64,000 nucleotides of DNA. Origin: Aquimonas sp044377145 (lineage in GTDB: Bacteria; Pseudomonadota; Gammaproteobacteria; Xanthomonadales; Xanthomonadaceae). Of the stretch, positions 27,011 through 36,263 are shown piece after piece. Under the pieces are notes generated by a model. That model had not been told where the DNA came from and ran no database searches. It saw nothing but the letters and a program-made list of their open reading frames with translations. Numbering within the stretch: position 1 is the stretch's first letter; every line of letters begins with the position of its first letter. The stretch covers positions 1-64,000 of the forward strand of contig NZ_JBILJQ010000014.1 in assembly GCF_044377145.1 (NCBI RefSeq), in the 5' to 3' direction. Made by a program: the position numbers and the translations under genes.

Positions 27011-27559
27011 ATGCAAACCCACACGCTCGCCATCGCCGAACCCTCGCCCGCCTGCAAGGCCGCCGCCAGCGCGGAACGCCTGACCCAGGTCTATGCCACC
27101 TTGAAGCGGGTCGCGCGCAAGCAGCTCAACCGCGGCCATGCGCCCGCCACGCTGTCGCCGACTGCGCTCGTGCATGAGGCCTACCTGCGCGTGGCAGAGG
27201 GCGGGCATCTGGCGGTGGACAGCGAATCGCATCTGATCTCGCTGTGCGCGCGCACGATGCGGCATGTGTTTGTCGACTACTGTCGCGCTCGTTCCGCGGC
27301 CAAGCGCGGCAATGCGCTGGCGGTGGACGAACCCGAGGCCGATTGCCCTGAGCTGGCCGATCCGGCCGCCCTGCTGGCGCTCGATCAGGCCCTGCATGAC
27401 ATCGAAGCGCGCGATCCGCGGCTGGCGCGGGTGATCGAATTGCGCGTGTTCGCCGGCCTGGAGCCACCCGCCATTGCGGAAGCCCTGAGCATCGACCTGC
27501 GCACCGTACAGCGCGACTGGCTGCGCGCGCGGGTGTGGCTGAGCGGCGCGCTGGGCTAG
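27011..27559 (+). CDS. second ECF sigma factor (TIGR02999/Sig-70_X6 type)
   Basis: A 182-residue sigma factor of the same family as the one at 22391. Region 2: TLSPTALVHEAYLRVAEGG and LCARTMRHVFVDYCRARSAAKRG. Region 4: VIELRVFAGLEPPAIAEALSIDLRTVQRDWLRARVWL. The DLRTVQRDWLRAR helix is almost the same as in the first factor, so their promoter preferences may overlap. No kinase or anti-sigma gene follows; instead a small exported protein gene lies 143 bases downstream. Confidence 0.9.
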   Translation: MQTHTLAIAEPSPACKAAASAERLTQVYATLKRVARKQLNRGHAPATLSPTALVHEAYLRVAEGGHLAVDSESHLISLCARTMRHVFVDYCRARSAAKRGNALAVDEPEADCPELADPAALLALDQALHDIEARDPRLARVIELRVFAGLEPPAIAEALSIDLRTVQRDWLRARVWLSGALG

Positions 27560-27658
27560 CCAGTACTCGCCGCGGGCGGGCCCGATCTCGCGATCCATCT
27601 GTGCGGTCTGCCCTCGCCCGCGCGACCTGCGAATGCGCTGATCGGCCCGGCGGATGCG

Positions 27659-27690
27659 ATGATCGGCGCCGGCCACGCATGGCCGATCAT
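27659..27690. promoter_or_regulatory. inverted repeat before the small exported protein gene
   Basis: A 9-bp perfect stem ATGATCGGC/GCCGATCAT with a 14-base loop ends 12 bases before the start codon, so the ribosome site lies against it. It could be an operator or an mRNA hairpin. Confidence 0.35.
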
Positions 27691-27702
27691 TCCGGAGTGC
27701 AC

Positions 27703-28065
27703 ATGTCCCCTGCCCGCCCGCACCGAATCCGGCACGGCTTCAGCCTGCTGCTCGCCTTTACCGTGGGCAGCAGCCAGGCCCAGGATGCGCTCGACGACAG
27801 CGCCGCCGGCCGCGCCTCGGCGGTGCTCGCCACCAGCGAGTTCGCCGCCACCCATTGCCCCGAACTGAAGCTCAACGAGGACGCTCTGCAGGCCGTGCTC
27901 GCGCCGGCCAAGCTGAGCCGCGACGTACTGCGCGAGCGCGAGGACTTTCTGCGCCAGACGCTGGCGCTGAATGCGCTGCTGGACACCTACGACCACCAGA
28001 CCCTGTGCACGATGGTCAGCCGTCAGCACGCGGGTGATGTCGACGGGCTGCTCAGCTCGGAGTAG
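27703..28065 (+). CDS. small exported protein of unknown function
   Basis: A 120-residue protein. The start at MSPARPHRIRHG gives a signal peptide ending SSQA-QD. The mature part is mostly helical (FAATHCPELKLNEDALQAVLAPAKLSRDVLREREDFLRQTLALNALL), with two cysteines that could pair. It resembles no family I can name. It stands alone after the second ECF sigma gene. Confidence 0.6.
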   Translation: MSPARPHRIRHGFSLLLAFTVGSSQAQDALDDSAAGRASAVLATSEFAATHCPELKLNEDALQAVLAPAKLSRDVLREREDFLRQTLALNALLDTYDHQTLCTMVSRQHAGDVDGLLSSE

Positions 28066-28081
28066 CGCCGGCGAGGCCGAT

Positions 28082-28561
28082 TCAGGCCGCAGTGTCGGGC
28101 CGCAGCCGCAGGGTCAGCCCACGCAGGAAGTTGCGCAGCAGCTGGTCGCCGCACAGGCGGAAGTGCTTGTGGCTGCGGTCGCGGAAGAACGCGCTCAGCT
28201 CGGGCTTGGAGACCGGAAAGCCGGCATCCTCGAAGATCTGGTGCATGTCGACGTCCTTCAGCTCGAAGGCCACCCGGAGTTTCTTCAGCACCACATTGTT
28301 GGAGACGTGCTTTTCGACCGGGCGCGGTGGGCGGCTGTCGTCGCGGCCGCGGCGGAAGATCACCAGGCCGTCCAGAAAATGCGCCAGCACGCTGGTGCTG
28401 CATTCGACGAAGCCGTCCTCGCCTTCCTTCTTGGTCAGCACCTGCACCTCGGCCTTGTCGATCGGAAAATCGGCCTTGGCCAGCTGGATGATCTCGACCA
28501 CCTTCTGGTCGCTGAGATCGAGCATGAAGCGGACGCTGCGAAGAATGTCGTTGTTGATCAT
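28082..28561 (-). CDS. yehS: DUF1456 family protein YehS
   Basis: A 159-residue cytoplasmic protein, the usual length of YehS. It holds two copies of the DUF1456 helical repeat: MINNDILRSVRFMLDLSDQKVVEI at the start and VSNNVVLKKLRVAFELKDVDMHQIF in the second half. The molecular role of the family is not known. It converges with the small exported protein gene, whose stop is 16 bases away. Confidence 0.9.
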   Translation of the reverse strand: MINNDILRSVRFMLDLSDQKVVEIIQLAKADFPIDKAEVQVLTKKEGEDGFVECSTSVLAHFLDGLVIFRRGRDDSRPPRPVEKHVSNNVVLKKLRVAFELKDVDMHQIFEDAGFPVSKPELSAFFRDRSHKHFRLCGDQLLRNFLRGLTLRLRPDTAA

Positions 28562-29301
28562 GGGTGTCCTGGAGGCGGCGAGGCCGCGGCACGCTCACTG
28601 CGTGACGGGCGGACTGCTTGGAAAGCGTGAGGGGTCGGGCCGACACTGCATCGGTCGGCGCGCGGCGCGCGCATCGAGGCAGCGCAGCCCGTGGACGCAG
28701 ATCGTAACCGTCAACGGTGCACGGCCAAAGCCTTGTCGCCATCGCTGCGATGTTTCGGCAGCGCACGTCGATCAACTCGGCAAGGACGCAGCGCGCGTCG
28801 ATCGACCGCAGGCAGGCATGAGCACACCCGACGCCCACTCGGAGACGCTCGACCGCCCCGGCGCCGATCGCGACGAGGTTCCGCCACCACACAGCAACCC
28901 GCATTTGCATACTCAGCACGCCTCGGACAATCGCATCCAGCGGCTGGCACACGCTCCACGCCGTTCGCGGCTTCGCCCTGCTGCATCGCGGGCTTGTTCG
29001 CCCACCTGGCGCTGCAGCGCCGGGGCACACGGTGTTTCGTGCCAGCACATGCTGTTGGTGCATTCCGTCGCCCTGCTGCTGCACCGGGAGCATCGCTGGG
29101 ACCGCGCCGGCCGTTTCGCCGACCGCGCGCGGTGCCGCTTGCTGCGTGGGAGAACGCAGACATCCCTACGCTTGGTTGCTGGTCCGCGTCGAAGCAGCGG
29201 CTGCAATCGAGCAAGGCTGGTCAAGCGCGATTCGCGCAGGCACGCTGGCGAGCCCGTCTCGACCCGTGACGCCCAATGCCAAGCCAGCCAGGCCGCCTCG
29301 C
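28562..29301. other. 740-base stretch without a supported gene
   Basis: Several open frames run through both strands, as usual in GC-rich DNA, but none has a recognisable domain or a good start. The promoters of yehS (minus) and rlmF (plus) must lie here. No repeat or RNA gene was recognised. Confidence 0.5.
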
Positions 29302-30333
29302 ATGAGCCGTCCCCCGCGCCCGCCCGCAGCCAATTCGCGACGCCAGGGCGCAAGCCCTGCTGCGCGCCCCAGCGCGGCGGTCGGCGCCACCGGCGCCAGT
29401 CTGCACCCGCGCAATCGCCATCAGGGCCACTACGATTTCGATGCACTGCTGGCGCAGTCGCCGGCGCTGGCGGCGCATCTGATCAGCACGCCCTACGGTG
29501 AACGCAGCATCGATTTCAGCCAACCGGCCGCGGTGCGCGCGCTGAATGCGGCGCTGCTGCGCCTGCAGTACGGCATCGCCCATTGGCAGATTCCCGAGGG
29601 CTATCTGTGTCCGCCCGTGCCGGGCCGCGCCGACTATCTGCACGGTCTTGCCGACCTGCTGGCCAGCGACAATGAAGGCGTGATCCCACGTGGCGATCAG
29701 GTGCGCGCGCTGGATATCGGGGTCGGCGCCAACTGCATCTATCCCTTGATTGGCCATGCCGAGTACGGCTGGCGCTTCGTTGGAACCGAGATCGACCTGC
29801 AGGCGATCGCGATCGCGCAGCAGATTGTCGATGCCAATCCGGGCTTGGCTGCGGCGATCGAGCTGCGCGCGCAGACGCTGCGCGGCCAGGTGTTCGCAAG
29901 TGTGCTGAAAGCCGGCGAGCGCTTCGACCTCAGCCTGTGCAATCCGCCCTTCCACGCATCCGCCGAGGAGGCCGCGCGCGGCAGCCAGCGCAAGTGGCGG
30001 AATCTGGGCAAGCCGATCGGCAAGCGCGCCGCGACGCCGCTTAATTTCGGTGGGCAGTCGAACGAGCTGTGGTGCACCGGCGGTGAGGCCTCGTTCCTGC
30101 GCCGCATGATCAACGAGAGCGCACCGCTGGCGAACTCGATCTGCTGGTTCACCAGCCTGGTGGCGAAATCCGAGCATCTGCCGGCGCTGCGCAAACAGCT
30201 GCAGAAGGTAGGCGCGAGCGAAGTGCGCGAGCTCAGCATGGCCCAGGGCAACAAACAGAGCCGGTTTCTGGCCTGGACCTTTCTGGATGCATCGCTGCGT
30301 CGCGTCTGGCGTGCGCAGCGTGAGGCGATCTGA
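29302..30333 (+). CDS. rlmF: 23S rRNA (adenine-1618-N6)-methyltransferase RlmF
   Basis: A 343-residue SAM-dependent methyltransferase that modifies A1618 of 23S rRNA. The family block LHPRNRHQGHYDFDALL begins the conserved part, followed by the SAM site LDIGVGANCIYPLIG and the N6-adenine catalytic motif NPPFH in LCNPPFHAS. The start MSRPPRPP gives a basic, disordered N-terminal tail of about 35 residues before the core, usual for this enzyme. Confidence 0.92.
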   Translation: MSRPPRPPAANSRRQGASPAARPSAAVGATGASLHPRNRHQGHYDFDALLAQSPALAAHLISTPYGERSIDFSQPAAVRALNAALLRLQYGIAHWQIPEGYLCPPVPGRADYLHGLADLLASDNEGVIPRGDQVRALDIGVGANCIYPLIGHAEYGWRFVGTEIDLQAIAIAQQIVDANPGLAAAIELRAQTLRGQVFASVLKAGERFDLSLCNPPFHASAEEAARGSQRKWRNLGKPIGKRAATPLNFGGQSNELWCTGGEASFLRRMINESAPLANSICWFTSLVAKSEHLPALRKQLQKVGASEVRELSMAQGNKQSRFLAWTFLDASLRRVWRAQREAI

Positions 30334-30423
30334 TGCGCAGCTCACTGCGCGACAGCAGCAGCACGCCGACGCACGGCTGGCTTTCGCCAAACCGCGGGCG
30401 CACCGCCTGCGATTCGCGTAGCC

Positions 30424-31164
30424 CTAAGCCCCGCGCAGCAGACGGACTTCATCGGCACTGAGCGGGCGGACTGCGCCCTTGGCGAGATCGCCAAGCTGGA
30501 CCGGCCCGATCGACACCCGCACCAGGCGCAGCACCACCAGGCCGACGGCGGCCAGCAGGCGGCGGATCTGGCGGTTGCGGCCTTCGTCCAGCACCATCTC
30601 CAGCCAGGTCCGGCGCTCGCCGCCGCGCAGGCGCTCGATCCGCACCACCTGCAGCAGCTCGCCTGCATCCAGCACGCCCGCACGCAGACGCTGCAGCAGT
30701 GCGTCATCGGCCAGACCTTCAACCTGCACGTGATAGGTCTTGTGCAGCGGCGTGCGCGGCTCGGTCACCGCGGCGTTGAACGCGGGATCGTTGCTGAGCA
30801 GCAGCAGACCCTCGCTGGCCTGGTCCAGCCGCCCGGCCGGCGCAAGCCAGGGCAGATCCAGACCTTCCAGGCAGCGATAGATGGTGTCGCGACCGCGCTC
30901 GTCCTGGGCTGTGGTCACCAGCCCACGGGGTTTGTTCAAGGCCAGAAACACCGAGTCGACCGCGTGCGCTGCGGCGCCATCGACCGCGATGCTTGTGGCG
31001 TCCAGAGCGGTCGGATGCTCGGGGTCAAGCACTACCCGGCCTGCCACCTGCACCCGTCCGGCGCGAATCCAGCGCTCGGCCTCGGTGCGTGAGCACAGGC
31101 CGCGCTTGGAAAGGACGCGGGCGAGGCCATAGCGGGGTGTGTTGGCAGCAACAACTTTGCGCAT
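30424..31164 (-). CDS. pseudouridine synthase, RsuA/RluB/RluF family
   Basis: A 246-residue enzyme that turns uridine into pseudouridine in rRNA. The N-terminal S4 RNA-binding domain (YGLARVLSKRGLCSRTEAERWIRAGRVQVAG) is followed by the catalytic domain with the family motif GRLDQASEGLLLLSND, in which the Asp is the nucleophile, and EGRNRQIRRLLAAVG. The start MRKVVAAN is favoured over an upstream ATG. The member type (RsuA, RluB, RluE or RluF) cannot be fixed by eye. Confidence 0.88.
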   Translation of the reverse strand: MRKVVAANTPRYGLARVLSKRGLCSRTEAERWIRAGRVQVAGRVVLDPEHPTALDATSIAVDGAAAHAVDSVFLALNKPRGLVTTAQDERGRDTIYRCLEGLDLPWLAPAGRLDQASEGLLLLSNDPAFNAAVTEPRTPLHKTYHVQVEGLADDALLQRLRAGVLDAGELLQVVRIERLRGGERRTWLEMVLDEGRNRQIRRLLAAVGLVVLRLVRVSIGPVQLGDLAKGAVRPLSADEVRLLRGA

Positions 31165-31346
31165 CAGCGGAGTTCCGGCTCGTTCGCACCGCGCCGCGGA
31201 GGCCTGCATCCACACCGCAGTCGCTGACGTATGCCTGTTGAATTTGCTGGCGTCAGACGCCGCGTGGCGGTTAGTGTGCCGCAGGCTGAGCTGTCTCGCG
31301 CGCCCGATTCACCGTGAAATCACCGGCCGTTCGCACAATCCTGCCC

Positions 31347-32309
31347 ATGCCCGAACTCAAACACTCCGATTCCACCGCCCGTCACCGCGTCCGCGCGGCC
31401 CCGATAGCCGCCCTGCTGCGCTGGTTCGACAGTAGCGTGCAGCCCGCCCACACGGGTGACCCCGATGCCATCGACTGGCTGCGGGTATTGCCTTTCATTG
31501 GTTTGCATCTCGCCTGCTTGGGCGTGATCTGGGTCGGAGTGTCGTGGTTCGCGGTCGCGGTTGCGGCGGCGCTTTACGCCCTGCGCATGTTCGCGATCAC
31601 CGGCTTCTACCACCGCTATTTTTCGCACCGCGCGTTCAAGACCTCGCGGCCGGTGCAGTTCCTGTTCGCCGCCCTCGGCGCGATGAGTGTGCAGCGTGGG
31701 CCGCTATGGTGGGCCGCGCACCACCGCCACCACCATCGCAATTCGGACCAGGCCAGCGATTTGCACTCGCCGGTGCAGCACGGTTTCCTGCGCGCACACA
31801 TGGGCTGGTTCCTGAGCCGAGGCGCCTTCGCCACCGACACTCAGGCGATTGCAGATCTCGCCAAGTTTCCGGAGCTGCGCCTGATCGACCGCTTCGATGT
31901 TCTCCTGCCCGTGCTGCTGGCCGCCAGCCTGTTCCTGCTCGGCGGCTGGCTGGAGCAGGCCGCGCCGGGCCTGCAGACCTCCGGCCCGCAGCTGTTGATC
32001 TGGGGATTCTTCATTTCCACCGTGGTGCTGTTCCACGCCACGGTGACGATCAACTCGCTGGCGCACCAGATCGGCAGCCGCCGTTTCGACACCCGCGACA
32101 ACAGTCGCAACAACTGGTGGTTGGCCCTGCTGACCTTCGGCGAAGGCTGGCACAACAACCACCATCACTTCCCCGGCTCGGCGCGGCAGGGCTTCCGCTG
32201 GTGGGAGTTCGATCTGACCTACTACGCTCTCAAGCTGATGACCTGGGTCGGTCTGGTCTGGGATCTGAAGCCGGTTCCCGCCGGCTTGAAACGAAGCGGC
32301 GGAAACTGA
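31347..32309 (+). CDS. acyl-CoA/acyl-lipid delta-9 fatty acid desaturase
   Basis: A 320-residue integral membrane di-iron desaturase. The three histidine boxes are present: HRYFSH at 89-94, HHRHHH at 125-130 and HNNHHH near 269. Membrane helices flank them. It introduces a double bond into fatty acyl chains, which is the substrate that CFA-type methyltransferases need. It is the first gene of a tight seven-gene operon; the next start is one base after its stop. A GTG at 31314 would add 11 residues; neither start has a strong SD. Confidence 0.9.
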   Translation: MPELKHSDSTARHRVRAAPIAALLRWFDSSVQPAHTGDPDAIDWLRVLPFIGLHLACLGVIWVGVSWFAVAVAAALYALRMFAITGFYHRYFSHRAFKTSRPVQFLFAALGAMSVQRGPLWWAAHHRHHHRNSDQASDLHSPVQHGFLRAHMGWFLSRGAFATDTQAIADLAKFPELRLIDRFDVLLPVLLAASLFLLGGWLEQAAPGLQTSGPQLLIWGFFISTVVLFHATVTINSLAHQIGSRRFDTRDNSRNNWWLALLTFGEGWHNNHHHFPGSARQGFRWWEFDLTYYALKLMTWVGLVWDLKPVPAGLKRSGGN

Positions 32310-32310
32310 G

Positions 32311-33558
32311 ATGCGCATCGCCGTGGTGGGATCGGGCATCGCCGGCTTGGCGACCGCCTGGCAGCTGGCGCGCGAGCATCAGGTGGTGCTGTTCGAGGCC
32401 GAGTCGCGGCTCGGGGGGCACACGCACACGCATGAGATCGAACGCGACGGTCGACGGTTCCGGGTCGACTCCGGCTTCATCGTGCACAACCCTGCGAACT
32501 ACCCGCTGCTGACCGCGATGCTCGACGAGCTCAAGGTCGAGATCCAGCCGACCACGATGGGCTTCTCGGTGCACAACGCCCGCAGTGGTCTGCAGTACAG
32601 CGCTGGAACCCTGGGCGGATTGTTCTGCCAGCGGCGCAATCTGCTGTCTCCGCGGTTCTACCGGATGGTGGCCGATATCCTGCGCTTCTACCGCGAGGCG
32701 CCGGCCCTGCTGGCGGGCGATGCCGAAGGCCCGGGCCTTGGCGACTATCTGCAGGCCCAGAGCTATTCGCAGATGTTCATCGATGAGCATCTGGTGCCGA
32801 TGGCCTCGGCGCTGTGGTCATCGCCGTCCGACCGTGTGCTGCAGTTTCCGGCGCGCTATCTGGTCCAGTTCATGGCCAATCACCACATGTTGAGCGCGGG
32901 CGACCGTCCGCAGTGGAAGGTGGTCAAGGGTGGCTCCAGCCGCTATATCGCGGCCTTGGAAAGCGTCTGGCGGGTCGAGGCGCGGCTGTCGTCCGCGGTC
33001 ACTTCCATCGCTCGCGTAGCCGGCGGTGTCGAGGTGCGCACCGCCGCCTACAGCGAACACTTCGATCAAGCCGTGCTGGCCTGCCACAGCGACCAAGCGC
33101 TGGCATTGCTGGACGCACCCAGCGCGCGCGAACAGGAGATCCTCGGCGCGATCCGCTACCAGGCGAACGACACAGTGCTGCATACCGATGCCAGCCTGCT
33201 GCCGCCCAATCGTCGTGCCTGGGCCGCCTGGAATGCGCACATCCCGGCCGACCCATCGGCCGACTGCACGGTCAGCTACTGCATGAACCTGCTGCAGGGA
33301 ATCAGCTCGCACGAGCCCTTCGTGGTGACGCTGAACCGCAGCGCGGCGATCGACCCGGCCAAGGTCATCGCGCGCATGCAGTACGCCCACCCCGAGTACA
33401 CCCACGCCAGCGTTGCCGCGCAGAAGCGCCGCGCCGAGATCAACGGCGTCGATGGCATCTGGTACTGCGGTGCCTACTGGGGCTGGGGCTTCCACGAAGA
33501 CGGTATTCGCTCGGGCATCGAGGTGGTGCGCGCGCTCGGTGTGCGCTGGCCGCAATGA
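32311..33558 (+). CDS. FAD/NAD(P)-binding amine-oxidase-like oxidoreductase (COG2907)
   Basis: A 415-residue flavoprotein. The Rossmann site is VGSGIAGLATA (residues 6-16), followed by EAESRLGGHTHT and DSGFIVHNPANYP, the hallmarks of the COG2907 group. Such genes recur next to DUF1365 and cfa genes in proteobacteria, and homologues in Rhodobacter are linked to furan fatty acid formation (from memory). It probably oxidises a fatty acyl chain in membrane lipids. Its stop overlaps the DUF1365 start. Confidence 0.88.
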   Translation: MRIAVVGSGIAGLATAWQLAREHQVVLFEAESRLGGHTHTHEIERDGRRFRVDSGFIVHNPANYPLLTAMLDELKVEIQPTTMGFSVHNARSGLQYSAGTLGGLFCQRRNLLSPRFYRMVADILRFYREAPALLAGDAEGPGLGDYLQAQSYSQMFIDEHLVPMASALWSSPSDRVLQFPARYLVQFMANHHMLSAGDRPQWKVVKGGSSRYIAALESVWRVEARLSSAVTSIARVAGGVEVRTAAYSEHFDQAVLACHSDQALALLDAPSAREQEILGAIRYQANDTVLHTDASLLPPNRRAWAAWNAHIPADPSADCTVSYCMNLLQGISSHEPFVVTLNRSAAIDPAKVIARMQYAHPEYTHASVAAQKRRAEINGVDGIWYCGAYWGWGFHEDGIRSGIEVVRALGVRWPQ

Positions 33559-34373
33559 TGCGGCCGCCTGCGGCAACGACCGCGACGCCAGTGCCGGCGC
33601 AGCCTGCATCGCCGCTGCAGAGCGCGATCTACCGCGGACAGATCATGCACCGTCGGCACGCACCGCATCCGCACGCCTTCCGCTACCCCTTGTTCATGCT
33701 CTATCTCGACCTTGCCGAGCTTGAGCAGGTGTTTTCAGGTCGCTGGCTGTGGTCGGTCGGCCGGCGCAACGTGGCCGCGTTCAGGCGTGAGGACTACCTG
33801 GGTGATCCCGCACTGCCACTGGACGAGGCCGTGCGCCAGCGCTTCGAGCAAGTCAGCGGACGTCGCCCGAGCGGGCCGATCCGGCTGCTCAGCCACCTTC
33901 GATACTTCGGCTACAGCTTCAACCCGGTCAGCTTCTACTACTGCTTCAAGCCCGACGGTGAGACCCTTGACGGCATCGTCGCCGAGATCACCAACACGCC
34001 ATGGAAGGAACGCCACAGCTACGTGCTGCCGGCCGAGACAGCCGAGGTCGGCGCGGATGGCTGGCGCTGGCGTTTCGACAAGCGCTTCCACGTCTCGCCC
34101 TTCATGCCGATGGAGCGCGGCTACGACTGGCGCTTCGGTCTGCCGGGCAAGGACCTTCGCGTCCACATGAACATCGAGCGGCCTGAGGGCCGCGACTTCG
34201 ATGCCACCTTGAGCCTGCAGCGCGAGCCGCTGAGCGCGCGCGCGCTGGCGATGAGCCTGCTGCGGCATCCCTGGATGACGGCGCGGGTGCTGGTGGCGAT
34301 CCACTGGCAGGCGCTCTTGATCTGGTGCAGACGCAATCCCGTCTACGATCACCCCTCGAAATCGCGTCGATGA
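33555..34373 (+). CDS. DUF1365 family protein
   Basis: A 272-residue protein. The family block is clear: SAIYRGQIMHRRHAPHPHAFRYPLFMLYLDLAEL, then HLRYFGYSFNPVSFYYCF, EITNTPWKERHSYVL and FDKRFHVSPFMPM. The function is unknown, but the gene nearly always travels with the FAD oxidoreductase and cfa genes, so it likely works on the same lipid. The start overlaps the preceding stop (ATGATG). Confidence 0.88.
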   Translation: MMRPPAATTATPVPAQPASPLQSAIYRGQIMHRRHAPHPHAFRYPLFMLYLDLAELEQVFSGRWLWSVGRRNVAAFRREDYLGDPALPLDEAVRQRFEQVSGRRPSGPIRLLSHLRYFGYSFNPVSFYYCFKPDGETLDGIVAEITNTPWKERHSYVLPAETAEVGADGWRWRFDKRFHVSPFMPMERGYDWRFGLPGKDLRVHMNIERPEGRDFDATLSLQREPLSARALAMSLLRHPWMTARVLVAIHWQALLIWCRRNPVYDHPSKSRR

Positions 34374-34407
34374 CGTCGCGCATGTGCCGAAATCCACTTC
34401 CCGCCCA

Positions 34408-35736
34408 ATGAGCCTACCCATGAACTCCAGTACCGAGGCCAGCGCGCTGTATGCCGGCGAGAGCGGCGAAAGCGCGCAGCACAGCCTGCCTTTGCAGGCG
34501 CTGCGAGGCCTCGACCGACGCCTGCGCGCGCAGCTGCTGAAGCAGATCGGCCACCTGCGCGAATGCGAAGTCGTTCTGGAGGATGCCGAAGGCTCGGTGC
34601 GTCTGGGCACCGCCGTCGAAGGACGCGAGACCCTGCGCTGCAGGATGCGCGTATCCGACCCGGCGTTCTACCGGATGGCCGCGGCGCAGGGTTCAGTGGG
34701 CGCAGGCGAGTCCTACATGGACGGCCACTGGTCCTGCGATGACCTGGTCGCCTTGATTCGCATTCTGGTCATCAACCGCGATCTGCTGGATGCGATGGAG
34801 GGCGGGCTGGCGCGCTTCGGCGGCTGGGCGCTGCGTGCCTGGCATGCCTTGCAGCGCAATACCCGCAGCGGCAGCCGGCGCAACATCGCCGCCCACTACG
34901 ACCTCGGCAATGATCTGTTCATGCTGTTCCTGTGCGAGAACATGATGTATTCGTCGGCGGTGTTCGCCGACCCGAGTGAACCGCTTGAGCTCGCCTCCAC
35001 CCGCAAGCTCGATCGCATCTGCCGCAAGCTCGATCTGCAGCCGGGTGAGCACGTGGTCGAGATCGGCACTGGCTGGGGCGGGTTCGCGATCCATGCGGCG
35101 CGCCACTACGGTGTGCGCGTCACCACCACCACGCTGTCGAAAGAGCAGCGCGAACTGGCGCTGACTCGCATCCAGCAGGCCGGACTGTCAGGCAAGATCG
35201 AGGTGCTGCTGTCCGACTATCGCGATCTGCAGGGCCGCTACGACAAGCTGGTCTCGATCGAGATGATCGAGGCGATCGGGCACCAGTATCTGGACACCTA
35301 CTTCGGCAAGGTTCGCAGCCTGCTGAAGGACGATGGCATGGCCTTGATCCAGGCCATCACCATTGAAGACCACCGCTATGCGCAGGCGCTGCGGGCAGTC
35401 GACTTCATCAAACGCTTCATCTTCCCGGGCAGCTTCATTCCGTCGATCCATGCCATGCAGGGTGCGATCGCACGCAGCAGCGATCTGAAGCTCTACAACC
35501 TCGAAGACATCGGCCCCAGCTATGCGCTGACGCTTCGCCACTGGCGCCAGCGCTTCATGGCCAGGCTGTCCGAGGTGCGCGCGCTCGGCTACCCGGAGCG
35601 CTTCATTCGGATGTGGGAGTTCTACCTGTGTTACTGCGAAGGCGGCTTCATCGAGCGCTCGATCGGCGATGTGCAGCTGCTGCTGACAGCGCCACGCTGT
35701 CGCCGTACCGAATACCTGCCCGACCTGCGCTCATGA
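34408..35736 (+). CDS. cfa: cyclopropane-fatty-acyl-phospholipid synthase
   Basis: A 442-residue SAM-dependent methyltransferase that adds a methylene group across the double bond of membrane fatty acids. Features are the N-terminal lipid-binding domain, then AAHYDLGNDLFMLFLCENMMYSSAVF, the SAM site VVEIGTGWGGFAIHAA near 217, SIEMIEAIGHQYLDTYF and FIKRFIFPGSFIPS. A GTG at 34384 or an ATG at 34420 are other possible starts. It is the fourth gene of the lipid operon, and its stop overlaps the next start. Confidence 0.94.
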   Translation: MSLPMNSSTEASALYAGESGESAQHSLPLQALRGLDRRLRAQLLKQIGHLRECEVVLEDAEGSVRLGTAVEGRETLRCRMRVSDPAFYRMAAAQGSVGAGESYMDGHWSCDDLVALIRILVINRDLLDAMEGGLARFGGWALRAWHALQRNTRSGSRRNIAAHYDLGNDLFMLFLCENMMYSSAVFADPSEPLELASTRKLDRICRKLDLQPGEHVVEIGTGWGGFAIHAARHYGVRVTTTTLSKEQRELALTRIQQAGLSGKIEVLLSDYRDLQGRYDKLVSIEMIEAIGHQYLDTYFGKVRSLLKDDGMALIQAITIEDHRYAQALRAVDFIKRFIFPGSFIPSIHAMQGAIARSSDLKLYNLEDIGPSYALTLRHWRQRFMARLSEVRALGYPERFIRMWEFYLCYCEGGFIERSIGDVQLLLTAPRCRRTEYLPDLRS

Positions 35737-36263
35737 TGTTCATCGCCAATGTCGTCTGCTTCCAGCTGGTCTGGCTGGCCACCGTGGCTGGCGCCGCCAA
35801 TGGCCTGTGGTGGGCCGGCCCGCTCGCTGTACTGGTATTCGCCGCCTGGCAGGTGCCGCTGAGTGCGAATCCGCGCGCCGACCTCAAGCTGATGGGTATT
35901 GCCGCAGTTGCAGGTTTTCTGATCGATAGCGCGCTGGTGCTGTCCGGCCTGCTGGTGTTCGAGACACCGGTGCCCTGGGCGCTGATGGCGCCGGTGTGGA
36001 TCATCGCGCTGTGGGTGGCGTTTGCGTTGACGCTGAACCATTCGATGGCCGGCCTGAAGACCAAACCGGTGCTGGCGGTACTGCTGGGGCTGCTGGGCGG
36101 ACCCTTGGCCTACTGGGTCGCGGCGGATGTCTGGCAGGCCGTCGACCTGCACGGCGGCACGTGGTTGACCTTGGCCGTGATCGGGCTGGTGTGGGCCGCG
36201 ATCACTCCGGCGTTGTTGATTCTCGCCGAGCGTCTCCGCGCCCCGGTTGCGGCAGGCGCATGA
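35733..36263 (+). CDS. DUF2878 membrane protein
   Basis: A 176-residue protein made almost wholly of membrane helices, about five (for example FIANVVCFQLVWLATVAGAA, LMGIAAVAGFLIDSALVLSG). The segment WWAGPLAVLVFAAWQVPLSANPRADLKLM and LTLNHSMAGLK match the DUF2878 family, which is found beside cfa genes. The role is unknown. Both ends overlap neighbours by ATGA, showing tight coupling in the operon. Confidence 0.85.
   Translation: MMFIANVVCFQLVWLATVAGAANGLWWAGPLAVLVFAAWQVPLSANPRADLKLMGIAAVAGFLIDSALVLSGLLVFETPVPWALMAPVWIIALWVAFALTLNHSMAGLKTKPVLAVLLGLLGGPLAYWVAADVWQAVDLHGGTWLTLAVIGLVWAAITPALLILAERLRAPVAAGA

Noticed and set aside
28691..29269. A 192-codon plus-strand frame in the 740-base gap before rlmF.
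   Set aside because: Composition is rich in Arg/Ala/Pro with no family motif, and it overlaps the promoter area; not supported as a gene.
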